DNA of 64,000 nt, taken from Thalassovita sp. Lineage in GTDB: Bacteria > Pseudomonadota > Alphaproteobacteria > Rhodobacterales > Rhodobacteraceae. Made by a program: the position numbers and the translations under genes. This document shows positions 18,904 through 26,683 of the stretch, one piece after another. Numbering within the stretch: the stretch's first letter is position 1; each line of letters starts with the position of its first letter. Where the stretch lies: contig CP051233.1 of the NCBI GenBank assembly GCA_017792425.1, positions 2,536,319 through 2,600,318 of the forward strand, read 5' to 3'. Under the pieces are notes generated by a model. The model did not search any database. It had not been told where the DNA came from and saw only the letters and a list, made by a program, of their open reading frames with translations.

Positions 18904-19550
18904 CCGAAACCGACGACGCAATGCGAAAAATGCAGTTCCTGTTCGCCTTGCGGTCGCGTGGGGTAACGGACCCGAAAGTATTGTCGGCAATGGAAAAAAT
19001 TGATCGTGGGCTGTTCGTGCGTGGGCTGTTCGCGGAACGCGCCTACGAAGACATGCCCCTGCCGATCGCGTGCGGGCAGACCATCAGCCAGCCTTCAGTT
19101 GTGGGGTTGATGACGCAGGCCCTGGAAACCACTTCACGCGACAAGGTGCTGGAGGTGGGCACCGGGTCAGGCTATCAGGCGGCGGTCCTCAGCCAGTTAG
19201 CGCGCCGCGTCTATACCGTGGACCGCCACCGGCGACTGGTCCGCGAGGCCCGAGAGGTTTTTGACCAGCTCGACCTGACCAATATCACTGCCTTCACCGC
19301 TGACGGCAGCTTTGGCCTGCCGGACCAGGCGCCGTTTGATCGCATCCTTGTGACCGCCGCCGCAGAAGACCCCCCTGGCCCTCTCTTGGCCCAATTGAAA
19401 ATCGGGGGTATCATGGTGTTGCCCGTGGGGCAGTCGGATACGGTTCAAAGCCTGATCCGCGTTCGGCGCCACGCGGGCGGTTTCGAGTATGACGAACTGC
19501 GCCCTGTGCGCTTCGTCCCCCTTCTGGAAGGGCTGGCGCGGGAAGAATGA
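18900..19550 (+). CDS. pcm: Protein-L-isoaspartate O-methyltransferase
   Basis: Pcm repairs aged proteins by methylating isoaspartyl residues with S-adenosylmethionine. The 216-residue product shows the family hallmark LPIACGQTISQPSVVGLMTQ (about residues 53-72, substrate loop), the SAM-binding motif VLEVGTGSGYQAAVL, and FDRILVTAAAEDPP. The start at 18900 overlaps the surE stop; a longer frame from 18759 would run inside surE and is rejected. Confidence 0.96.
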   Translation: MTETDDAMRKMQFLFALRSRGVTDPKVLSAMEKIDRGLFVRGLFAERAYEDMPLPIACGQTISQPSVVGLMTQALETTSRDKVLEVGTGSGYQAAVLSQLARRVYTVDRHRRLVREAREVFDQLDLTNITAFTADGSFGLPDQAPFDRILVTAAAEDPPGPLLAQLKIGGIMVLPVGQSDTVQSLIRVRRHAGGFEYDELRPVRFVPLLEGLAREE

Positions 19551-19618
19551 TCCGCGCCAGAATGTATTGACCGATTGATAATGCCCCGGAGACAAGGGGC
19601 ACGCAGAGGACTATCGAG

Positions 19619-20830
19619 ATGACCCAAACCCGCCGCTTCCGTTCGGCCCGCGTTGTGTTCGCGGGGTCTGCTCTGGCCTTGGTTGGCGCCTGCGCCGAGC
19701 CGTTGGATTTCGATCTTCGCGGCAACTTCGGCAATACATTGACCACCGCAGAGGCCGCCCGCCAGACCACAGCCCACCGGCCCCGCCCCGACAATCGCGG
19801 CGTGATTTCCTATCCCGGCTATCAGGTCGTCGTGGCGCGCGGTGGCGATACTGTGGCAGAAGTTGCAAGAAGGATCGGGATGGATTCCCAAGAACTGGCC
19901 CGCTACAACGGCGTCCAGACTGGCGACATCCTGCGCAAGGACGAGGTGCTTGCCCTTCCCCGCCGTGTAGCCGAACCGTCCCCGGCCACAGGTGCGTCCG
20001 GCACCGGCCCGATTCAGCCGCCGTCCGGGGTGGATATCGAAAGCATAGCAGGCGGCGCAATCGACCGGGCATCGGGTTCGCGGGTTGAAACTTCGGAACT
20101 GCCCAAGACAGATACGGCGAAACCCGCCCCGGTGACGGGCGGCGGGCAGGTCGGCATTCAACCCATCCGCCACAAGGTCGTGCGCGGCGAAACCGCCTTT
20201 ACCATTTCCCGGCTCTATAATGTCACGGTCCGGTCACTGGCCGAATGGAACGGTCTGGGGCCAGATTTCAAGATCCGTGAAGGCCAGTACCTGCTGATCC
20301 CGGTCGCCGATGCCAAGGCGCCATCCCAGCCGGCCAGCAATACCTCTCAGCCGGGCCAGGGCAGTTCCACCCCGACGCCTCCCAGCGCCAGCCAACCCCT
20401 ACCCGCAGAAAAAACCGCGCCTGCATCCTCGGCCAAGGCGGCAAGCGGCGCGCCCGACCTGGGTAAGACGCAGAACAGTTCTTCACGTTTGGGGATGCCG
20501 GTCAGCGGGTCCATCATCCGCGATTACAGCAAGGGTAAGAACGACGGCATAGACATCGCAGCAGCGCCGGGAACGGCGGTCAAGGCAGCAGCTGACGGAA
20601 CCGTGGCGGCGATCACGACGGATTCGGACCAGGTGCCAATTCTCTTGATCAAACATCCGGACAACCTGCTGACAGTCTATGCGAACGTCGATGCGATTGC
20701 GGTTAAGAAGGGGGAGTCTGTGAAGCGCGGTCAAACGGTTGGCAAAATCCGCGCTGGCCAGTCGAACTATGTGCACTTCGAGGTCCGCAAGGGGTTTGAT
20801 GCCGTGGACCCGACCCCATACCTGAAATAA
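19619..20830 (+). CDS. NlpD-like lipoprotein with two LysM domains and a degenerate M23 domain
   Basis: The 403-residue protein begins with a lipoprotein signal peptide ending LVGAC, so Cys is lipidated. Two LysM peptidoglycan-binding modules follow: VVVARGGDTVAEVARRIGMD (about residues 64-83) and HKVVRGETAFTISRLYNV (about 184-201). After a Pro/Ser/Ala-rich linker comes an M23 (LytM) domain. Its zinc ligands are largely replaced: Asn where the first His should be (NDGIDIAA, about residue 307), Asn in VYANVD, and Tyr for the first His of HxH (YVHFEV). It is therefore probably an amidase activator in cell separation, like NlpD, not an endopeptidase. It sits 68 bases after pcm. Confidence 0.85.
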   Translation: MTQTRRFRSARVVFAGSALALVGACAEPLDFDLRGNFGNTLTTAEAARQTTAHRPRPDNRGVISYPGYQVVVARGGDTVAEVARRIGMDSQELARYNGVQTGDILRKDEVLALPRRVAEPSPATGASGTGPIQPPSGVDIESIAGGAIDRASGSRVETSELPKTDTAKPAPVTGGGQVGIQPIRHKVVRGETAFTISRLYNVTVRSLAEWNGLGPDFKIREGQYLLIPVADAKAPSQPASNTSQPGQGSSTPTPPSASQPLPAEKTAPASSAKAASGAPDLGKTQNSSSRLGMPVSGSIIRDYSKGKNDGIDIAAAPGTAVKAAADGTVAAITTDSDQVPILLIKHPDNLLTVYANVDAIAVKKGESVKRGQTVGKIRAGQSNYVHFEVRKGFDAVDPTPYLK

Positions 20831-20885
20831 GCACCGCTATTCCAGAGGACGCGCAATGCGCTGTGCGCCCTTACCCTCGCTGCAA

Positions 20886-21722
20886 TCAGATGCGCACGCC
20901 CTTGCGCCCGGCCAGGTCAGTGAAATACTGCCAAGCCACGCGACCCGAACGCGCGCCCCGGGTTGCCTGCCATTCGATTGCTTCTGCCCGTAGAGCCGCG
21001 TCGTCGATCTGTACACCGTAGGCGTCGCAATATCCGCGGATCATCGCCAGATATTCGTCCTGCGAACAGGGATGGAACCCCAGCCACAGACCGAAGCGAT
21101 CCGAGAGCGAAACCTTCTCCTCAACCGCTTCGGAGGGGTTGATCGCGTTGGAGCGTTCATTTTCGATCATGTCACGCGGCATCAGGTGACGACGGTTGGA
21201 CGTCGCATAAAACACCACGTTGTCCGGCCGTCCCTCGATCCCGCCATCCAGTACCGCCTTCAGCGATTTGTAATGCTGGTCATCGTGGCTAAAGGACAGG
21301 TCGTCGCAGAACAGTAGGAACCGTTCTTTGCGGCCGCGCAGCAGGTTCATCAGCCGGGAAACGCTAGGCAAGTCCTCTCGCTGCAATTCGACGATCTTCA
21401 GCGCATGGCCACGTTTCAGAACCTCGGCATGCACCGCCTTTACCAGTGAAGATTTGCCCATCCCGCGCGCACCCCAAAGAAGCGCGTTGTTGGCGGGCAA
21501 CCCGGCGGCGAATTGAATAGTATTTGCCAGCAGCGTATCGCGGCTGCGGTTGACCCCGATCAACAGGGAAAGATCCACCCGGTTGACACGGGCCACAGGC
21601 TCCAGCCGGTCGGGATCAACATGCCAGACAAACGCATCCGCTTGGGCGAAATCAGGGGCGGCCAAAGGTGCCGGCGCCATCCGTTCCAGCGCCGCAGCGA
21701 TACGCTTCATGTGTTTTTTCAC
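20886..21722 (-). CDS. DUF815-type AAA ATPase
   Basis: This 278-residue cytoplasmic protein has a Walker A GARGMGKSSL at about residues 83-92, a Walker B-like FLLFCDDLSF, and NVVFYATSNRRHLMPRDM, the sensor-1 strand with its Asn. These fit the DUF815 family of AAA ATPases; no substrate is established. The GTG start overlaps the tatC stop (GTGA), so it is translated as part of the tat transcript; ATG four codons later is the alternative. This tat linkage may hint at envelope or export work but is not proof. Confidence 0.82.
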   Translation of the reverse strand: MKKHMKRIAAALERMAPAPLAAPDFAQADAFVWHVDPDRLEPVARVNRVDLSLLIGVNRSRDTLLANTIQFAAGLPANNALLWGARGMGKSSLVKAVHAEVLKRGHALKIVELQREDLPSVSRLMNLLRGRKERFLLFCDDLSFSHDDQHYKSLKAVLDGGIEGRPDNVVFYATSNRRHLMPRDMIENERSNAINPSEAVEEKVSLSDRFGLWLGFHPCSQDEYLAMIRGYCDAYGVQIDDAALRAEAIEWQATRGARSGRVAWQYFTDLAGRKGVRI

Positions 21723-22603
21723 TTCGAGGCTTCCTCCTCCGCCTCGTCGAATTCCTTCATCAGCGGATCGTCGAAATCTTCTTCGTCGTCATAGTAGCCC
21801 TCCTCGCGCAGGCGTGCCTCGCGCTTGGTCTCCACGCGGCGGACCAGGAAGATCGACACCTCGTACAGACCATAGACAACGACGAACAGTATCACCTGAG
21901 TTACGACATCAGGCGGGGTAACGATTGCAGCCAGAACCAAGATTCCAATGATCGCGTATTTGCGGACGTTGGCCAAGCCCTCGGCGCTGACCAACCCGGC
22001 CTTGCCCATCAGCGTCAGCAGAACAGGCAATTGGAAACACATGCCAAAGGCGACGATGAACTTGATTGTCAGGCTCAGGTATTCTTGTGCAGACCCCTGA
22101 AAGGCGATGCCTGCGGTGGCGTTGTCCACGTCGCCTTCGGACAGGACAGAACCAACCTGCTGGAACCCCAGGAAGAAATCAAATGCCATCGGCGTGACGA
22201 CGAAATAGGCAAACCCCGCGCCCAGGAAGAACATGAAGGGCGAGGCGATCAGGAATGGCAGAAACGCGCCCTTCTCGCTCTTGTAAAGTCCCGGTGCAAC
22301 AAAGCGCCACATCTGGAACGCAATGTAGGGGAAGGACAGAATCAGCCCCCCCAGCAGCGAAATAGAAACCGCGACGAAGAAGCCTTCTTGCAACTTGATC
22401 AGGATCAGGCCGCAATCAGCGTGTCCCCGTTCTGCCATCGCGGAACAAAGCGGATGGGTCAAAAAGTTGAAAATCGGATTCCAGACGGTAAAACAGATCA
22501 CCATGCCGACGATGAAAGCGCTGACGGAATGGATCAATCGCGTCCTGAGTTCCGCCAGATGCTCAATCAGCGGCGCGCTGGTGTCTTCGATTTCCTTGCT
22601 CAT
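21719..22603 (-). CDS. tatC: Sec-independent protein translocase subunit TatC
   Basis: TatC is the receptor of the twin-arginine translocase, binding the signal peptide of folded exported proteins. The 294-residue protein has six hydrophobic helices and the key motif SAPLIEHLAELRTRLIHS (residues 9-26) with the Glu that recognises twin-arginine signals, plus FPYIAFQMWRFVAPGLY and the periplasmic-loop PMAFDFFLGFQ. The C-terminal 40 residues are highly acidic. Its start overlaps the tatB stop by 4 bases. Confidence 0.97.
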   Translation of the reverse strand: MSKEIEDTSAPLIEHLAELRTRLIHSVSAFIVGMVICFTVWNPIFNFLTHPLCSAMAERGHADCGLILIKLQEGFFVAVSISLLGGLILSFPYIAFQMWRFVAPGLYKSEKGAFLPFLIASPFMFFLGAGFAYFVVTPMAFDFFLGFQQVGSVLSEGDVDNATAGIAFQGSAQEYLSLTIKFIVAFGMCFQLPVLLTLMGKAGLVSAEGLANVRKYAIIGILVLAAIVTPPDVVTQVILFVVVYGLYEVSIFLVRRVETKREARLREEGYYDDEEDFDDPLMKEFDEAEEEASK

Positions 22604-23175
22604 GCCTTGTCCTCGGACGGCGCCGCCTTCTTGGTGGCTTTCTTGGCGGGGGCTTTCTTGGCGGGGGTCTTGGTCGCAGCTTTGGTTGCGGCCGGTTTTT
22701 TCGCCGCAGCCGCCTTCTTCGCAGCTGGTTTCTTCGGGGCTTTTTCTTCTGCCGGATTTGCAGTGGCGGCGGTTTCCATCGCTTTTTCCTCGGCGGCTTT
22801 TGCCTCGGCCGCCTGGCGCTCCGTGGCGCGCTTGGCCGTCGCGTCATGGATCTTCTTGGCCATTTCGGCGCGTTCGGGGTCCAAGCCAGTTTCCTTGGTC
22901 GGGTCCCAGGATTTGAAACTGTCCGTCGCTTCCTTGACCTTGTCCAGGCCGAATTGCTTGGGGTTCGCCGCCGCCCTAATCGAAGAGCTGATGTCCTTGA
23001 CCCCGGCTTCGTCGGCGGCGTCCTCCATCGCCCGGCTGAACTCGCGGGCCATGCCCTTGGCCTTGCCCACGAACCGCCCGACCGAGCGGAACAGGCCCGG
23101 CAATTCCTTGGGGCCCACCACGATCAGAGCGACGATCCCGATGAGCAGAAGCTCCGTCCAGCCGAGGTCGAACAT
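22600..23175 (-). CDS. tatB: Sec-independent protein translocase subunit TatB
   Basis: TatB forms the receptor complex with TatC. The 191-residue protein starts MFDLGWTELLLIGIVALIVVGPKELPGLFR: one membrane helix, a Gly-Pro hinge, then an amphipathic helix, all as expected. The last 90 residues are a low-complexity Ala/Lys-rich tail (repeated KKAPAKKA and KPAA-like units), long and basic compared with E. coli TatB. It lies 3 bases after tatA and overlaps tatC. Confidence 0.95.
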   Translation of the reverse strand: MFDLGWTELLLIGIVALIVVGPKELPGLFRSVGRFVGKAKGMAREFSRAMEDAADEAGVKDISSSIRAAANPKQFGLDKVKEATDSFKSWDPTKETGLDPERAEMAKKIHDATAKRATERQAAEAKAAEEKAMETAATANPAEEKAPKKPAAKKAAAAKKPAATKAATKTPAKKAPAKKATKKAAPSEDKA

Positions 23176-23178
23176 TTA

Positions 23179-23394
23179 TCAGACCTTGTCTTTGTCAGAC
23201 TCGGGGGTCACGTCCTTGGCAGCGTCGGCATTCTGGTCTTCCAGTTCCTTGGTGCCTTCGTTGACGCCCTTCTTGAACGAGGTGATACCCTTGCCCACTT
23301 CACCCATGAGCGAGCTGATCTTGCCACGGCCGAACAGCACCAGCACAACGACGGCGATCAGCAGAAGGCCGGGAAGGCCGATATTGTTAAGCAT
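23179..23394 (-). CDS. tatA: Sec-independent protein translocase subunit TatA
   Basis: TatA oligomers form the passage for folded proteins. The 71-residue protein has one N-terminal membrane helix (LPGLLLIAVVVLVLFGRGK), the Phe-Gly hinge, and an amphipathic helix (ISSLMGEVGKGITSFKKGV) followed by an acidic tail. It is the first gene of the tatABC-ATPase operon; the promoter must lie in the 139 bases before the next gene at 23534 or further upstream. A GGGAGAAA ribosome-binding site precedes the ATG. Confidence 0.95.
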   Translation of the reverse strand: MLNNIGLPGLLLIAVVVLVLFGRGKISSLMGEVGKGITSFKKGVNEGTKELEDQNADAAKDVTPESDKDKV

Positions 23395-23533
23395 GTTGTT
23401 TCTCCCTTGGTGGGGCCCTTGTGGACAGGCCCTGCGAAAATCACGTTACGTATCTAATGACGATCCGCCCCGGTTGGAAGAACCAAAGCGACGCAACGTC
23501 GGATTTTTCACGCGGACTCAGGCGGTGGACCGC

Positions 23534-24628
23534 TCAGACGGCACCCTTGCCCGCCGGGAAAACGAAACAGCGGTCGCGCCGGAACATCAGCCACAGCGGT
23601 TTACCCTGTTTGGGCAGGAACACGTTCGGCACCGTCGCTTTCAGGATAGAGCCGTCGAAATCCATCTGGATCTCGACCAGGCTTTCGGACCCCATGAACC
23701 GGGCGCGCACCACTTCGCCCCGCGCGGCGACTCCGTCCTGCGGGGTGGGCAGCGGGCCTTTTCCACCCCGGTCAAAATCGATCTTCAGGTGTTGCGGGCG
23801 GATGACGATTTCCACCTCTGCCCCATCGGGAACCCCCGGCGCAAGGAACTGACCAAAGGCGGTATCTGTCAGCGCGCCCTCAACCTTGCCACGTATCACG
23901 TTGATATCGCTGAAAAAGGCAACAGCTTGTTTATCCACCGGCGCATTGTAGATGTTGTAGGGCGCCCCCTGCTGCACAATCCTGCCGCGCCGCATAAGTG
24001 CGATTTCATCTGCCATGCGCATCGCTTCTTCGGGCTCGTGGGTTACCAGCAGAACGGCGGCGTCCTCTTCCTTCAGCAGTTCCAGCGTTTGGTCGCGGAT
24101 ATCGTCGCGCAAGCGATTGTCGAGGCCGGAAAACGGTTCGTCCATCAGCATGATACGCGGCCGCGGGGCCAGCGCGCGGGCCAAGGCCACTCGCTGCTGT
24201 TCGCCCCCCGACAGCAAATAGGGAAAGCCGTCAATGAACCGGCGCAACCCGACCTTGTCCAACAGCTCCTCTACCCGGGCACGTTTTTCATCCTTGCCAC
24301 CCTTCAACCCGAAGGCGACATTGTCACCAACGCTGAGATGGGGAAACAGCGCAAAGTCCTGGAACATCAGTCCGATCTGGCGACGTTCGGGCGGAATCCG
24401 GAACACCGTGTCGCAGATCAGCTTGCCGTCCACGTAGATTTCACCGGAGTCCTGCATTTCGACTCCGGCGATCATGCGCAGGGTGGTGGATTTGCCGCAG
24501 CCGGACGGCCCCAATAGGCAAGTCACCTGCCCCGGCATCACGCTGAGCGATACCCCATCCACAACCACCTGCCCGTCAAACTTGCGGACAAGGTTGCGGA
24601 TTTCCAGTCTGGGGGCGGTCCTTACCAC
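23534..24628 (-). CDS. Orphan ABC transporter ATP-binding protein of the Fe3+/polyamine type
   Basis: The 364-residue ATPase has Walker A GPSGCGKST, Q-loop GLMFQDFALFP, signature LSGGEQQRVALARAL, Walker B IMLMDEPFSGLD and switch His in VTHEPEE, then a C-terminal TOBE-like regulatory region from about residue 270. This layout fits importers of iron(III), polyamines or related solutes (FbpC/PotA group). No permease or binding-protein gene is adjacent, so its partners must be elsewhere. The GTG at 24628 has AGAGG 5 bases upstream; an upstream TTG would add an unlikely Arg/Trp-rich stretch. Substrate not assignable. Confidence 0.82.
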   Translation of the reverse strand: MVRTAPRLEIRNLVRKFDGQVVVDGVSLSVMPGQVTCLLGPSGCGKSTTLRMIAGVEMQDSGEIYVDGKLICDTVFRIPPERRQIGLMFQDFALFPHLSVGDNVAFGLKGGKDEKRARVEELLDKVGLRRFIDGFPYLLSGGEQQRVALARALAPRPRIMLMDEPFSGLDNRLRDDIRDQTLELLKEEDAAVLLVTHEPEEAMRMADEIALMRRGRIVQQGAPYNIYNAPVDKQAVAFFSDINVIRGKVEGALTDTAFGQFLAPGVPDGAEVEIVIRPQHLKIDFDRGGKGPLPTPQDGVAARGEVVRARFMGSESLVEIQMDFDGSILKATVPNVFLPKQGKPLWLMFRRDRCFVFPAGKGAV

Positions 24629-24731
24629 TCGGGCCTCTTCTGTTTTCCGATGAAATCTATCGGGTTTCCAAGGCCAGATAGCAAGCTCCGCCCGCCGGCA
24701 CAAGCCTTCGCGGCAAGGTCAGGCACCTACC

Positions 24732-25511
24732 CTACATCGTCGTGTTGATGCTGCCGCCGTCCAGAAGGATGTTTTGCCCCACCATGAAACCCGCATATTG
24801 CGAACACAGAAAGGCACAGGCCGCGCCGAATTCCTGGGGCGTTCCGTCCCGGCCCGTCGGGTTCTGCGATTGCCGCGCCCTGGTGGCCTCTTCCACCGGC
24901 TTTCCGGTCTGCTGAGCCGTGCGTTCATCCAGGCTGCGCAGCCTGTCGGTGGCATGTTGTCCGGGCAACAGGTTGTTGATGGTAACCCCATGCTTGGCCA
25001 CCTGGCGCGAGGTTCCGGCGACATAGCCCGTCAGCCCCGCACGGGCGGAATTCGACAAGCCCAATATCGAAATCGGCGCCTTCACCGAGCCCGAGGTGAT
25101 GTTCACGACCCGGCCCCAGCCTTTTTCAATCATACCGGGCAGTAGCGCCTTCATCAGCGCGATCGGGGTCAGCATGTTGGCATCCAGCGCCTTGATGAAA
25201 TCGTCCCGTTCCCAGTCCGTCCACATACCCGGCGGCGGACCGCCCGCATTTGTCACAAGGATATCAATGCCCTGCGCGGCTTCCAGCACCTTGGCGCGGC
25301 CCTCGTCAGTTGTCACATCCGCCGCGACGGCGTTCACATTCACACCGAATTTAGCGCGAATGTCAGCGGCGGTCGCTTCCAACGCATCCGCGCCGCGTGC
25401 GTTCAGCACCAGGTTTACCCCGGCCTCTGCCAGGGCTTCGGCGCAGCCGCGCCCCAAACCCTTGCTGGATGCGCAGACCAGCGCCGTCTTTCCCTTGATC
25501 CCCAGATCCAT
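24732..25511 (-). CDS. SDR family protein without the catalytic Tyr/Lys
   Basis: The 259-residue protein looks like a 3-oxoacyl-ACP-reductase-type SDR: cofactor motif ASSKGLGRG at residues 14-22, NAGGPP at 88-93, NITSGS at 137-142, and the C-terminal GQNILLDGGS. Where Tyr-x3-Lys should stand it reads Ser153-Asn-Ser-Ala-Arg157, so the standard catalytic pair is missing. A known SDR subgroup has this change, with unknown activity. ATG at 25511 is preferred to an upstream in-frame start because it matches the family N-terminus (MDLGIKGKTALVCAS). It lies upstream of the ABC ATPase on the same strand with about 100 bases between. Confidence 0.78.
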   Translation of the reverse strand: MDLGIKGKTALVCASSKGLGRGCAEALAEAGVNLVLNARGADALEATAADIRAKFGVNVNAVAADVTTDEGRAKVLEAAQGIDILVTNAGGPPPGMWTDWERDDFIKALDANMLTPIALMKALLPGMIEKGWGRVVNITSGSVKAPISILGLSNSARAGLTGYVAGTSRQVAKHGVTINNLLPGQHATDRLRSLDERTAQQTGKPVEEATRARQSQNPTGRDGTPQEFGAACAFLCSQYAGFMVGQNILLDGGSINTTM

Positions 25512-25670
25512 CCGTTCTCTCCCGCTGTTAACTTGTTGACAAAGGTCTAGGACGCACACTGCAGATTGACAATTGCCCAGGCCCGGAAATCTCCGCCGGG
25601 CTGACCTGTTGCCGCCACATTCGACGGGTATCCCGAAACTCTACGCCACCAACCCCGACAGCAAAAAGCC

Positions 25671-26678
25671 ATGACCAGAACCTTCCGCCCCGCCTTTTCG
25701 CTGCCCGTCCTGCCCGCTGATTGGTTGCAGGCTGAACAGGGTGCAAATATTGGCGATCCGCTGACAATCGCGGACGATCTGGTGTTGGATGACATCTATG
25801 CGCTGACCGTGCGGCCTGCTGCCCTGCGCCTGTCGCTGGTGCCGGATGGCGACGCCCTTCAGGTGGCGCAGGACAGCCCGAACGGGACACCAGGCGCGAA
25901 TGTTTGCCTGGACTGCTGCCTGACATTTATGTCCCCCGATGGGCGCACATCAGAGGTATTGGTGCTTGTGGAACTTGAGGACCAGAACCACCTGCACAGG
26001 ATCTTTGCGCTTCCCTTGACGCGCTTGCACCCCAAGATCAGTTATCGCCTCGTCGGCATCGACACCGACACGCCCCGCGCCCTGCTGGCGCAAGTGGCTT
26101 GCGTCTCATTCACGCGCGGGACATCCATTACACTGGCCACAGGCGAACAGCGACTGATAGAAGATTTGCGCATCGGCGACAGGGTGTTGACCCGTGACGA
26201 CGGCCCACAGGAAATCCGTTGGATCGGCCAATCCACCACCCGCGCTGTGGGCGAATTCGCCCCGATCCGAATCGCGGCGGGCACGCTGCACAACGCGGGT
26301 GACCTGATCGTCAGCCCCGATCACCGGTTGTTCCTGTACCAGCGCAGCGATGAACTAGGGGTTGGGCGATCCGAAGTGCTGATCCGCGCCCGCCACCTGG
26401 TGAACGGCACCACGATCACCCAGATGGAGGGGGGCTTTGTCGATTATTTCCAGCTTCTGTTCGACAACCACCAAATCATCTATGCCGAAGGAATCGCCGC
26501 CGAAACCCTGCTGCTGGATGATCGCACGCGCCCGGCCCTGCCGCCGGAGATAGCGAAATCGCTTTCACAGCGCGGCACCCAGCACGATACTGGCCTGCGC
26601 GACGAATTCGAGGTAAGCGAACAACAGATGGCAAAGCCTGACATGGTCAGCCTACTGCGCCGCGCGACGGCGGGCTGA
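25671..26678 (+). CDS. Hint-domain protein (Hint_2-like)
   Basis: The 335-residue protein has a beta-rich N-terminal domain (1-140) and then a Hint (hedgehog/intein) domain: SFTRGTSITLATGEQRLIED (from residue 146), LRIGDRVLTRDDGPQEIRWI, and SPDHRLFLYQ, the block with the conserved His. In most such domains the segment reads CFTPGT; here Ser146 is at that Cys position, with Cys144 two residues earlier. Hint_2 proteins are common in Rhodobacterales, often in RTX-like or secreted proteins; function unknown. It is convergent with an RTX protein gene, the stops being 5 bases apart, which suggests a linked role but not co-transcription. Confidence 0.8.
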   Translation: MTRTFRPAFSLPVLPADWLQAEQGANIGDPLTIADDLVLDDIYALTVRPAALRLSLVPDGDALQVAQDSPNGTPGANVCLDCCLTFMSPDGRTSEVLVLVELEDQNHLHRIFALPLTRLHPKISYRLVGIDTDTPRALLAQVACVSFTRGTSITLATGEQRLIEDLRIGDRVLTRDDGPQEIRWIGQSTTRAVGEFAPIRIAAGTLHNAGDLIVSPDHRLFLYQRSDELGVGRSEVLIRARHLVNGTTITQMEGGFVDYFQLLFDNHQIIYAEGIAAETLLLDDRTRPALPPEIAKSLSQRGTQHDTGLRDEFEVSEQQMAKPDMVSLLRRATAG

Positions 26679-26683
26679 CCCCG

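Noticed and set aside
21668..24517. Plus-strand open frame of 949 codons opposite tatABC and the ABC ATPase
   Set aside because: It spans several well-supported minus-strand genes, and its product is low-complexity and Gln/Arg-rich. It is a shadow of the opposite-strand codon pattern.
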